From: an uncultured Oscillospiraceae bacterium
GTDB taxonomy: Bacteria > Bacillota > Clostridia > Oscillospirales > Oscillospiraceae
Length of the DNA stretch: 64,000 bases
Reading direction: 5' to 3'
Assembly (NCBI GenBank): GCA_949841355.1
Contig: CATKZP010000002.1
Location: 62,001 to 126,000, forward strand
The position numbers were made by a program, and so were the translations under genes. The notes under the pieces were generated by a model. It was not told where the DNA came from, did not search any database, and saw only the letters and a list, made by a program, of their open reading frames with translations. Each line of letters starts with the position of its first letter. The stretch's first letter is position 1. Shown here piece after piece: positions 7,344-14,831 of this stretch.

Positions 7344-8108
7344 ATGGATGAACTTGTGAAAATCAACTACAGCGGCGGTGACCGCCCCACCGTCAGCGGT
7401 CGGGAGCTGCACCAGGCTTTGCAGATTGGCACTAAATACGCCGACTGGTTCAAGCGTATGTGTGACTATGGTTTTGCCGAAGGCATCGACTTCACAACTT
7501 GCTTCTCAAATTTGGGAAGCGAGATGCATGGAGGTCAGAACAAGGTAGACCACCAGCTCACCATCAATATGGCGAAGGAGCTGTGCATGATCCAGCGCAG
7601 CGACATCGGGAAGCGGGTGCGGCAGTATTTCCTCCAAGTGGAGGCCGCATGGAACAGCCCGGACGCGATTATGGCGCGGGCCTTGCAGTTCGCCAATGAC
7701 CGTCTGGCGCTGCTGACCCGGCAGAACACCGAGCTGACCGGCACCATCGCCGTCCAGAGCCAGCAGATCGCGGAGCTGCGGCCCAAGGCCAGCTACTACG
7801 ACCTGGTGCTGAACTGCAAGGACCTCATTTCCACCTCCGCCATCGCCAAGGACTATGGCAAGTCAGCGGTCTGGATGAACCGCTGGCTCCATGAGAAGGG
7901 TGTGCAGTTCAAGCAGGGCGACATCTGGCTCCTCTACCAGAGGTACGCTGAGAAGGGCTATACCAGCACCAAAACCCACAGCTATTTCGGCACCGATGGA
8001 GAGCCGCACACCAAAGTGCATACCTACTGGACGCAGAAGGGCCGTCTGTTCATCTACGGCCTGATGAAGGAGGACGGCATCCTGCCGCTGATCGAGAAAG
8101 GGGCTTGA
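7344..8108 (+). CDS. phage antirepressor (AntA-like N-terminus, KilAC C-terminus)
   Basis: The 254-residue protein begins with an AntA/AntB-type domain (SGRELHQALQIGTKYADWFKRM, then HQLTINMAKELCMIQRSD) and ends with a KilA-C domain (ASYYDLVLNC at about residue 150; WMNRWLHEKGVQF; TYWTQKGRLFIYGL). Proteins of this layout counteract phage repressors or modulate early transcription. It begins 11 nt after the polymerase and leads the helicase genes, so it may time the switch to replication. Confidence 0.9.
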   Translation: MDELVKINYSGGDRPTVSGRELHQALQIGTKYADWFKRMCDYGFAEGIDFTTCFSNLGSEMHGGQNKVDHQLTINMAKELCMIQRSDIGKRVRQYFLQVEAAWNSPDAIMARALQFANDRLALLTRQNTELTGTIAVQSQQIAELRPKASYYDLVLNCKDLISTSAIAKDYGKSAVWMNRWLHEKGVQFKQGDIWLLYQRYAEKGYTSTKTHSYFGTDGEPHTKVHTYWTQKGRLFIYGLMKEDGILPLIEKGA

Positions 8109-8110
8109 TT

Positions 8111-8506
8111 ATGGGTATCAGCAGATACAACTCCGAGGGGTACGCAGACCCCACCGCATACGAGGCCATCCGCAACATTGAGTCCTTCCGAGTGGACCAT
8201 CCCAATGGCTACATCGAGGTCAACGTTGAGACCTTCTTCCCCTGCACGAACACCAAGGCCAAGAAGCTGTTCCGGCTCGTCCGGGCCTACTGCTCCGAGG
8301 CCCAGCAGGAGGAGCTGCTGGCGGCTTTGGTCCGCAAGGCCAAGTCCTGCTTGGCGGAGGCCATGAGCATGGAAGGGTCCCTGGACGAGCTGCCGTGTGA
8401 CCCGAAGGAGTACCAGGAGCGGCTTCGGCGGTTCAAGGCCCTGACCCGGCAGCACACACAGCTCACCCGGAACATCCGTGACCTGACAGCGGGGAGGCAG
8501 CTATGA
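8111..8506 (+). CDS. phage protein of unknown function, coupled to the primase-helicase
   Basis: The 131-residue protein has an N-terminal block ending in NGYIEVNVETFFPCTNTKAKKLFRLVRAYC and a helical C-terminal half rich in Arg and Leu (KEYQERLRRFKALTRQHTQLTRN). I do not recognise a family. The ATG at 8111 sits 7 nt after GAAAGGGG and just behind the antirepressor stop; its stop overlaps the next start (ATGA). Tight coupling with the helicase suggests a replication accessory role, by position only. Confidence 0.65.
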   Translation: MGISRYNSEGYADPTAYEAIRNIESFRVDHPNGYIEVNVETFFPCTNTKAKKLFRLVRAYCSEAQQEELLAALVRKAKSCLAEAMSMEGSLDELPCDPKEYQERLRRFKALTRQHTQLTRNIRDLTAGRQL

Positions 8507-10866
8507 AGATCAAGGTATCTATCGGCAACAGCCGGATGGACAAAAAGTGGAGGCTGTCGGAAATGGAGCTGGACGAGTTCCGCGACCGCATCTTCCAGAC
8601 CAAGGTGACCGCCGAGACATTGGCGGAGTTCAAGAAGATGCCCAAGGCCCAGCAGGATGCCATTAAGGACATCGGCGGCTTTGTCCTCGGCACTCTGAAG
8701 GGGGGCCGCAGGAAGAAGGACTGTGTGTTGACCCGCTCGGCCCTGTCGCTGGACATGGACTACGCCTCCCCGGAGGTCATTGAGCAGGTGGAGATGTTCT
8801 TCTCCTTCCACTGCTACTTCTACTCCACGCACAAGCACACCCCGGAGGCCCCCCGGCTCCGGCTCATCATCCCCTTGTCCCGCGAGGTCGGGCCGGACGA
8901 GTACATGGCGGTGGCCCGGAAGGTGGCGGAGGAGATCGGCATCGAGCAGTTCGATGACACCACCTACGAGCCGAGCCGCCTGATGTACTGGCCCTCCACC
9001 TCCTCGGACGGCGAGTTCGTGTGTAAGGAGATCGATGGCGACATCCTCGACCCGGACACCATTCTGGCGAAGTACACCGATTGGCGGAACACGGCGGAGT
9101 GGCCTGTCTCCCGCCGCCAGCAGGTCATTGTGCAGCGGGAGATCAAGAAGCAGGCCGACCCGCTGACCAAGGCAGGGATGGTCGGGGCCTTCTGCCGCGC
9201 CTACTCCATCACCGCAGCCATCGACACCTTCCTCCCGGACGTCTACAAGCACAGCTCCATGCCGGGGCGGTACGACTACATCCCCGCCGACTCCCACGCT
9301 GGCGTGGTCATTTACGATGACTGCTTTGCCTACAGCCACCATGCCACCGACCCGGCCTGTGGTCGGCTGCTGAACGCCTTTGACGTGGTGCGGCTGCACA
9401 AGTTCGGCGCTCTGGACGGCAAGGCCGACTCGGACGATCCCCCCTCCAAGCTGCCCTCCTTCCAGGCCATGCAGGACTTCGCCGTCCAGGACACCCAGGT
9501 GAAGCTCCAGCTTGCCAAGGAGCGTCAGGCTGTGGCGGAGTCCGAGTTCTCCGCCCAGACCGGGGACGATTGGCAGGCCGAGCTGGAGCTGGACAAGCGG
9601 GGCCGGGTGAAGGACACCCTCACCAACATCGCCGCCATCGTCCGCAACGACCCCAACCTCCAGAACATCGTCTACAACGAGTTCAAGGGCATGGTGGATG
9701 TGATCGGGCCGCTGCCCTGGAAGCAGGTGCATCCCGGCTGGAATGATGCCGACCTCGCCAACGCCAAGCTGTACTTCGAGCGGGTCTATGGCGTGTGGTC
9801 GCCCTCCAAGTTCAAGGACGCTCTGCTGGCGGTGGTGTCCGCCGAGCGGCTCTACCACCCGGTAAAGGAATATCTGAACGGCCTGACCTGGGACGGGACC
9901 GAGCGGCTGGACACCCTGCTGGTAGAGTACATGGGTGCCGAGGACACGGCCTACGTCCGGGCGGTGACCAGGAAAACTCTGTGTGCGGCGGTAGCGAGGA
10001 TTTATGAGCCGGGGATCAAGTTCGACTCCATGCTCGTCCTCAACGGACCCCAGGGAATGGGCAAGTCCACCTTCTACGCCCTGCTGGGCCGGGAGTGGTT
10101 CTCCGACTCCCTCTCCATTGCCGATATGCGGGACAAGACCGCAGCCGAGAAGCTCCAGGGCTACTGGATTCTGGAGATCGCCGAGATGAACGGCATCAAG
10201 AAGGTGGATGTGGAAACGGTCAAGTCCTTTCTCAGCCGGTCGGATGATAAGTTCCGGCAGGCATATGGCACCGTGGTGGAGAGCCATCCGCGCACCAATA
10301 TCATTGTAGGCTCCAGCAATGCTGACCGGGGCTTTCTCCGGGATGTGACCGGCAACCGCCGCTTCTGGCCCGTCAATGTCACTGGTCTGGGGGCCAAGCA
10401 CCCGTGGGAGCTGCCGGAGGTCGACCAGGTGTGGGCCGAGGCTCTGGATCGGTACCGGGCCGGGGAGGAGCTGTACCTCAAGGGCGATGTGGCGGAGGAG
10501 GCTTACCAGGCCCAGCAGGATGCCATGGAGACCGATGACCGCGAGGGGCTGGTGGAGCAGTACCTGGAATGCCTTCTCCCGGAGAATTGGGCCAGAATGG
10601 ACCTCTACCAGCGCAGGAGCTATCTGGGCGGAGGTGAGTTCTCCGGCTCTGCCGCTACCGGCACTGTGCGCCGGGAGCGGGTGTGCTGCATGGAGATTTG
10701 GTGTGAGTGCTTCGGCAAGGAGCGCGAGAACATCAAGCGGACGGACTCCTACGAGATCGAGGGCATCCTCCAGAAGATCGGCGGCTGGGCCATCACCACT
10801 GAGAACAAGTTCGGCAAGACCCGGTTCCCTCTGTACGGGACGCAGAAGACCTTCGTGCGGGGATAG
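8503..10866 (+). CDS. VirE-family primase-helicase (phage replication)
   Basis: The 787-residue protein has an N-terminal primase-polymerase-like part (LSLDMDYASPEVIEQV; APRLRLIIPLSREVGPDEY) and a C-terminal VirE-type P-loop ATPase. The Walker A is GPQGMGKST near residue 515, preceded by EPGIKFDSMLVLNG and followed by EIAEMNGIKKVDVETVKSFLSR and RTNIIVGSSNADRGFLRD. This family initiates replication in many Firmicutes phages despite its 'virulence-associated E' name. It overlaps the upstream gene by ATGA and abuts the GAAAC-rich gap downstream. Confidence 0.9.
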   Translation: MKIKVSIGNSRMDKKWRLSEMELDEFRDRIFQTKVTAETLAEFKKMPKAQQDAIKDIGGFVLGTLKGGRRKKDCVLTRSALSLDMDYASPEVIEQVEMFFSFHCYFYSTHKHTPEAPRLRLIIPLSREVGPDEYMAVARKVAEEIGIEQFDDTTYEPSRLMYWPSTSSDGEFVCKEIDGDILDPDTILAKYTDWRNTAEWPVSRRQQVIVQREIKKQADPLTKAGMVGAFCRAYSITAAIDTFLPDVYKHSSMPGRYDYIPADSHAGVVIYDDCFAYSHHATDPACGRLLNAFDVVRLHKFGALDGKADSDDPPSKLPSFQAMQDFAVQDTQVKLQLAKERQAVAESEFSAQTGDDWQAELELDKRGRVKDTLTNIAAIVRNDPNLQNIVYNEFKGMVDVIGPLPWKQVHPGWNDADLANAKLYFERVYGVWSPSKFKDALLAVVSAERLYHPVKEYLNGLTWDGTERLDTLLVEYMGAEDTAYVRAVTRKTLCAAVARIYEPGIKFDSMLVLNGPQGMGKSTFYALLGREWFSDSLSIADMRDKTAAEKLQGYWILEIAEMNGIKKVDVETVKSFLSRSDDKFRQAYGTVVESHPRTNIIVGSSNADRGFLRDVTGNRRFWPVNVTGLGAKHPWELPEVDQVWAEALDRYRAGEELYLKGDVAEEAYQAQQDAMETDDREGLVEQYLECLLPENWARMDLYQRRSYLGGGEFSGSAATGTVRRERVCCMEIWCECFGKERENIKRTDSYEIEGILQKIGGWAITTENKFGKTRFPLYGTQKTFVRG

Positions 10867-11083
10867 ATTGCGTTTCTACTGTTTCCAGTATCACGGTAGA
10901 AACAAACACAGAAACAGGGAGAAAGTCAGTATCCACAGGGGTTTCCGGCTCCTTGTTTCTGTGTTTCTATCTTTCCTTATGGAGTATTGAAATAGATAAA
11001 AAGAAGTAGCGGAAACACGCCTATATGCGCGTATAGGGGTTTTGGAGCTTAGAAACACAGATAGAAACAGGAGGCCGGAAACA
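10867..11083. other. GAAAC-repeat region, candidate replication origin
   Basis: This 217-nt gap contains eleven GAAAC/GTTTC words in both orientations (10872, 10881, 10899, 10911, 10941, 10955, 10963, 11012, 11052, 11064, 11078). A longer inverted pair lies at about 10940-10972 and 11053-11082, and an A+T-rich run lies at about 10965-11010. CCTATA/TATAGG flank a GCGC centre at 11020-11037. Iteron clusters plus an A+T-rich stretch next to the initiator-helicase gene are what a phage origin looks like. The last copies overlap the ribosome site of the next gene. Confidence 0.5.
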
Positions 11084-11365
11084 GTGAAGGAAAGTGCCAT
11101 CGAGCGAAGGCTCGTCACCGAGGCAGTTAAGCGTGGGGGGCTGGCACCCAAATTCGTGTCACCTGGTTTGGATGGGGTGCCCGACCGCCTCCTGCTGTTC
11201 CCTGGTGGTAAATTGGCCTTCGTGGAGGTCAAGGCTCCTGGGGAAAAGCCCCGGCCCCTCCAGCGCAGACGCATCGAGCAGCTTACCGCTCTGGGCTTCC
11301 AGGTGTACGTCCTGGACAGCAAAGAGCAGATTGGAGAGATTATGGATGAAGTACAAGCCTTATGA
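11084..11365 (+). CDS. VRR-NUC domain nuclease
   Basis: The 93-residue protein is a stand-alone VRR-NUC (PD-(D/E)XK superfamily): Glu in ESAIERRLV, GLDGVPDRLLL with the catalytic Asp, and AFVEVKAPGE with the E-x-K pair, then LQRRRIEQL. Such minimal nucleases resolve DNA structures and are common beside phage SNF2 helicases. The start is GTG at 11084, with AGGAGG about 9 nt upstream; an upstream in-frame start at 11042 has no ribosome site. It overlaps the helicase gene by 20 nt. Confidence 0.85.
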   Translation: MKESAIERRLVTEAVKRGGLAPKFVSPGLDGVPDRLLLFPGGKLAFVEVKAPGEKPRPLQRRRIEQLTALGFQVYVLDSKEQIGEIMDEVQAL

Positions 11366-12692
11366 TTACCAGACCTTCGCCACGAACTTCGTACTGGAGC
11401 ATCCGGCCTGCGGCCTGATCTTGGACATGGGCCTGGGCAAGAGCGTCATCACGCTGACCGCCCTCTGGTTTCTGCTCCTGGACAGCTTCGATGTGGGCAA
11501 GGTGCTGGTGGTGGCCCCCAAGCGAGTGGCGGAGAACACCTGGCCCGCCGAGCTGAAAAAGTGGGAGCATCTGGACGGCCTCACCTGGTCGCTGGTGCTG
11601 GGCAGCGAGAAGGACCGCCGCGCCGCCCTCCAGCGCAGGGCGAAGATTTACATCATCAACCGGGAGAATGTCACCTGGCTGGTTGACAACTACCGCTGGG
11701 ATTTCGACACACTGGTCATTGATGAGCTATCATCCTTCAAGAGCAGCAAGGCGCAGCGGTTCCGGGCTTTGAAAAGGGTGCGGCCCCGTATCAGCCGGGT
11801 CATCGGCCTGACCGGGACCCCGCAGCCCAACGGCCTCCTCGACCTGTGGCCCCAGATGTATCTTCTGGACATGGGCCAACGGCTGGGTCGGTTCGTAGGT
11901 GGATACCGGGAGCGGTTCTTCCTGCCGGATAAGCGCAACCGGGAGGTCATCTACAGCTACAAGCCCAAGGAGGGCGCGGAGGAGAAGATCTACGAGCTGA
12001 TCTCGGACATCTGCATCTCCATGAGGGCTGCTGATAATCTCGATATGCCGGAGCTGGTCGCCAGCAGGGTCGAGGTGCAGATGAATGCCAAGGAACGGAA
12101 GCTGTATGAGGGGTTCGAGCGGGATATGGTCCTCCATCTGAAGGACGGCGACCTGGATGCCGTGAACGCCGCCGCCCTCTCCGGCAAGCTGGTGCAGATG
12201 GCGAACGGCGCGGTCTATGGCGAGAACCGCAAAGTCCACCATATCCACGACCGAAAGCTGGATGCCTTGGAGGACATCATCGAGGCGGCAAACGGCAAGC
12301 CGCTCCTGGTGGCATATTGGTACAAGCACGACTTGGAGCGCATCCGCCAGCGGTTCGAAGTCCGCACCATCGACACCCCGAAGGACATCGCCGATTGGAA
12401 TGAGGGTAAAATCCCTGTCGCCCTCATCCATCCCGCCTCTGCCGGACACGGCCTCAACCTCCAGGACGGCGGTTCCACCATCGTATGGTTTGGCCTCACC
12501 TGGTCGCTGGAGCTATACCAGCAGTTGAACGCTCGACTCTGGCGGCAGGGCCAGAAACACACTGTGGTCGTCCAGCACATCGTGGCGGCGGGGACCCATG
12601 ACGAGGACATCATGAATGCGCTGGAGAAAAAGGACATGAGCCAGACCGCTCTGATTGCTGCGGTCAAGGCCCGGATTGGAGGTGTCACATGA
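11346..12692 (+). CDS. SNF2-type DEAD/DEAH-like helicase
   Basis: The 448-residue protein has SNF2 helicase motifs in order: Q-like DYQ near the N-terminus, Walker A MGLGKSVIT, motif II DELSSFK (DExx), motif III LTGTPQPNG, and motif VI QLNARLWRQGQ (RxxRxGQ). The ATG at 11346 is 7 nt after GGAGAG; the open frame extends upstream only as a shadow of the VRR-NUC gene. The neighbouring nuclease suggests the two work together on replication or recombination intermediates. Confidence 0.92.
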   Translation: MKYKPYDYQTFATNFVLEHPACGLILDMGLGKSVITLTALWFLLLDSFDVGKVLVVAPKRVAENTWPAELKKWEHLDGLTWSLVLGSEKDRRAALQRRAKIYIINRENVTWLVDNYRWDFDTLVIDELSSFKSSKAQRFRALKRVRPRISRVIGLTGTPQPNGLLDLWPQMYLLDMGQRLGRFVGGYRERFFLPDKRNREVIYSYKPKEGAEEKIYELISDICISMRAADNLDMPELVASRVEVQMNAKERKLYEGFERDMVLHLKDGDLDAVNAAALSGKLVQMANGAVYGENRKVHHIHDRKLDALEDIIEAANGKPLLVAYWYKHDLERIRQRFEVRTIDTPKDIADWNEGKIPVALIHPASAGHGLNLQDGGSTIVWFGLTWSLELYQQLNARLWRQGQKHTVVVQHIVAAGTHDEDIMNALEKKDMSQTALIAAVKARIGGVT

Positions 12693-13180
12693 GTGAACGA
12701 GTGGAAAGGATGATCAAAGAGTACCCCAGCATGGTCATGGAGCGGGACTGCCTTCGGCACCAACTCGCCAACTTTCAAGGGATCACCGAGGAGGAGGTCA
12801 TTGACTCCATGACCTTCTCCTCCCCGGAGGGGGAGCGCGTTCAGACCAGCAACATCACGGATAAAACGGCCTCCATCGCCATTTCCTTCCGTGACCGGGT
12901 CCACCGCATCAACCGGGATTGGATCGACCACTTAACCGTTAAGCTGCTGGCCTTGGAGGAGGAGATCGACTTTTTCCATTCGGCTCTCCGGGCCATCTCG
13001 CCAGAGCTGGCCCCGCTGATGTGGGATTTGACCGTGGAGCGGCTCACCTGGGATGCCGTGGAGGAAAAGCACCACATTTCCCGATTCACGGTTTCCAAAT
13101 ATCGAAAAAAGGCCATTTGCGAATTGGACTCGCTCTACGCCATCCACGATAAGGAGATGGCGGAGTACATACTGCGATAG
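12689..13180 (+). CDS. phage sigma-like/ArpU-type transcription regulator
   Basis: The 163-residue protein has a long helical middle (HRINRDWIDHLTVKLLALEEEIDFFH) and a C-terminal sigma region 4-like HTH (LTWDAVEEKHHISRFTVSKYRKKAICELD). Proteins of this layout at the end of early operons (DUF1492/ArpU-like) regulate phage late transcription. Its ATGA overlap with the helicase places it last in the early unit. It is a candidate activator for the repeated promoter elements found later in the prophage; that link is inference. Confidence 0.75.
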   Translation: MSERVERMIKEYPSMVMERDCLRHQLANFQGITEEEVIDSMTFSSPEGERVQTSNITDKTASIAISFRDRVHRINRDWIDHLTVKLLALEEEIDFFHSALRAISPELAPLMWDLTVERLTWDAVEEKHHISRFTVSKYRKKAICELDSLYAIHDKEMAEYILR

Positions 13181-13193
13181 GAGGCGGCGGAAA

Positions 13194-13553
13194 ATGTGTA
13201 AACGAGGGGATATTTACTTTGTGAACTGCGGATGCGACACCAGTAGCTCCTTGCAGTGTGGTGTGCGCCCGGTTTTGGTGGTGAGCAACGATGCGGCGAA
13301 CGCCCACTCCCCGGTGGTGACCGTGGTGCCGCTGACCGGCCAGATTCGGAAAAAGCGGTCGTTGCCCACCCATGTGCTGATCCCCTGCTCCAAGCGGCAT
13401 GGCCTCACCCAGCCCAGCGTGGCCCTGGCAGAGCAGGTGACCGCCATCGACAAGAACAAGCTGGTAGAGCGGCGGGGCCACATCAAGGATCACGGTATAA
13501 TGGCGAAGGTGACCGAGGCTCTGCAAATCCAGATCGGAGCAATCGCTAACTAA
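13194..13553 (+). CDS. PemK/MazF-family toxin-like endoribonuclease without visible antitoxin
   Basis: The 119-residue protein carries the MazF/PemK barrel signatures: KRGDIYFVN at the N-terminus, GVRPVLVVSND with the conserved Arg-Pro, VVTVVPLTGQIRKKRSLPTHV, and QPSVALAEQVTAIDKNKL. MazF enzymes cut mRNA at short motifs. No small antitoxin gene lies directly beside it; the preceding gene is the sigma-like regulator. The ATG at 13194 has TAGGAGG about 9 nt upstream. It could be a regulator or a host-takeover nuclease rather than an addiction toxin. Confidence 0.85.
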   Translation: MCKRGDIYFVNCGCDTSSSLQCGVRPVLVVSNDAANAHSPVVTVVPLTGQIRKKRSLPTHVLIPCSKRHGLTQPSVALAEQVTAIDKNKLVERRGHIKDHGIMAKVTEALQIQIGAIAN

Positions 13554-13560
13554 GTGCTAA

Positions 13561-13589
13561 CTGACTTTTCATTTCTCCTGTGCTATGAT
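13561..13589 (+). promoter_or_regulatory. extended -10 promoter before the HNH gene
   Basis: TGCTATGAT (13581-13589) is an extended -10 box; CTGACT (13561-13566) is a fair -35 at 17 nt. It lies just after the MazF-like gene and just before the terminator at 13610, so some transcripts may be attenuated there. Confidence 0.5.
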
Positions 13590-13609
13590 TAAAATTGCAA
13601 AGACTGTAC

Positions 13610-13643
13610 GGACCCGGAGGCGACCGCCTCTTGGGTCCTTTTT
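13610..13643 (+). terminator. two-stem intrinsic terminator
   Basis: GGACCC (13610-13615) pairs with GGGTCC (13633-13638) outside an inner GGAGGCG/CGCCTC stem, followed by TTTTTC. It closes the early transcription unit. Confidence 0.85.
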
Positions 13644-13706
13644 CTTTGCCGGACGCGGCTTCTATCCTTTCCCCGCGCCCGTACATAGGAAAGGAGAGTG
13701 TGTTTC

Positions 13707-13739
13707 ATGAAGCGACTGGACACAGGCGGTGGTGGCTGA
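13707..13739 (+). CDS. 10-codon leader peptide before HNH (tentative)
   Basis: ATG at 13707 follows a strong ribosome site (GAAAGGAG, 13689-13696) and encodes MKRLDTGGGG before TGA at 13737-13739. The HNH start at 13742 lies 2 nt later and has no good site of its own, so translation may reinitiate from this mini-ORF. It could be fortuitous. Confidence 0.3.
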   Translation: MKRLDTGGGG

Positions 13740-13741
13740 CC

Positions 13742-14101
13742 ATGCCGCGCCGTCCGAACATCCCCTGCAAGCATCCCGGCTGCGGTCGGCTGATCCCCTA
13801 CGGCGGGATGTACTGTGAGGAGCATCGACCGCTCCACGCACACGACAGAAAGACCACCACCGAGAAGGGATACGGACGCCGCTGGCAGAAAGCCCGCGCC
13901 GCGTTCCTCCACGCCCATCCGCTGTGCGCCCGATGCCAAGGGTCGGGCCGACTGGTCAAGGCTACTGTGGTTGACCACATCGTTCCTCATCGCGGCGACT
14001 CCACTCTGTTCTGGGACACCGACAACTGGCAGGCTCTGTGTAAGCGATGCCACGACCATAAAACCATGACGGAAGACCGCTACCAGGAGTTTCGGTACTG
14101 A
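13742..14101 (+). CDS. HNH endonuclease (packaging-associated)
   Basis: The 119-residue protein has zinc cysteines CKHPGC and CARC, the HNH core VVDHIVPHRGD, then NWQALCKRCHDHKT. This is the small HNH nuclease that usually stands beside terminase genes and helps cos cleavage in HK97-type phages. Here terS is 8.4 kb further on, separated by an accessory block. The ATG at 13742 is chosen because the upstream GTG at 13700 is too close to the ribosome site. Confidence 0.88.
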   Translation: MPRRPNIPCKHPGCGRLIPYGGMYCEEHRPLHAHDRKTTTEKGYGRRWQKARAAFLHAHPLCARCQGSGRLVKATVVDHIVPHRGDSTLFWDTDNWQALCKRCHDHKTMTEDRYQEFRY

Positions 14102-14366
14102 GCAGCGCACCCCAGGGGCGGTCTGAATCTCAACAACCTCAAGCCCCCAGACCGGCGCGGGGTCTTTTGCGAATTTTCGCAGAATTGGCAAGGGGGGACA
14201 CCCCCGGAGCCAGAGCCGGAGTGCGGGAATCCCCACCGCACCGTAGGTTTGCGCAAATCGAGCAGACTGCCGTTTTGCGGAAAAGTTCACCTTGTCTGCC
14301 GCTTGGGATGAAGTTTTGACGCTTCCCAGCGGCATTTTTTACGCCCTCAAGAAAGGCAGCACAGCC
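14102..14366. other. gene-free stretch with short palindromes
   Basis: After the HNH gene there is a weak AGACC/GGTCT hairpin (14149-14165) with TTT, TGCGAA/TTCGCA (14168-14181) and the perfect palindrome TTTGCGCAAA (14248-14257). HNH-adjacent non-coding DNA with symmetric sites is a candidate place for a cos site, but I cannot demonstrate one. Confidence 0.3.
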
Positions 14367-14831
14367 ATGACGGAAGACCAGGAACGCCAGATTCGTGGGC
14401 TTCGGATGCAGGGTACAGGCTACAAGGCCATCGCCTCTGCCACCGGGCTGTCCCGCGACATCGTGCGCAACTACTGCAAGAGCCACAGCCTGGAGGGACT
14501 GGCCTCAGAGTTCACCATGAACATGAAGGAGCAGATCGAGAAGGGCCTCGCTTGCGCTGGTTGCGGCAGGCCGCTGGAGCAGCCCCGCACCGGCAGGCGG
14601 CGGCGGTTCTGCTCAGACCAATGCAGACGGCATTGGTGGGCGGCTCACCCAGAGCAGAGCACACACAGTGCCGAGGCCACCTACCACGGCACCTGCGCCT
14701 ACTGCGGACAGCCCTTCCAGTCCTACAGGAACCAAACCAGAAAATATTGCAGCCATGAGTGCTACATCCGCGACCGTTTCTGTAGACCGGAGAATGGTGT
14801 ACCCCGGCTGCGTCAGGAGGAAACCACATGA
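14367..14831 (+). CDS. HTH plus zinc-ribbon protein (sigma-like annotation class), paralogue of the gene at 41298
   Basis: The 154-residue protein has an N-terminal HTH (GYKAIASATGLSRDIVRNYC) followed by two zinc-ribbon segments: CAGCG...RFCSDQCRRHWW and CAYCGQPFQSY...RKYCSHECY. The same layout and many residues recur in the protein at 41298-41672. Such proteins are often labelled RNA polymerase sigma-70-like in Clostridia prophages. The ATG at 14367 follows GAAAGGC. It is probably a site-specific DNA-binding regulator. Its stop overlaps the methyltransferase start (ATGA). Confidence 0.75.
   Translation: MTEDQERQIRGLRMQGTGYKAIASATGLSRDIVRNYCKSHSLEGLASEFTMNMKEQIEKGLACAGCGRPLEQPRTGRRRRFCSDQCRRHWWAAHPEQSTHSAEATYHGTCAYCGQPFQSYRNQTRKYCSHECYIRDRFCRPENGVPRLRQEETT

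Noticed and set aside
8287-10401. 704-codon open frame on the minus strand
   Set aside because: It is the antisense shadow of the primase-helicase gene in G+C-rich DNA; no motifs, no ribosome site.
10867-11083. Possible CRISPR-like array of GAAAC words
   Set aside because: The repeated word is only 5 nt, orientations alternate and spacing is irregular; an origin-like iteron cluster fits better.
11094-11345. Longer N-terminus for the SNF2 helicase
   Set aside because: The extra codons are an out-of-frame copy of the VRR-NUC gene; the ATG at 11346 has the ribosome site.
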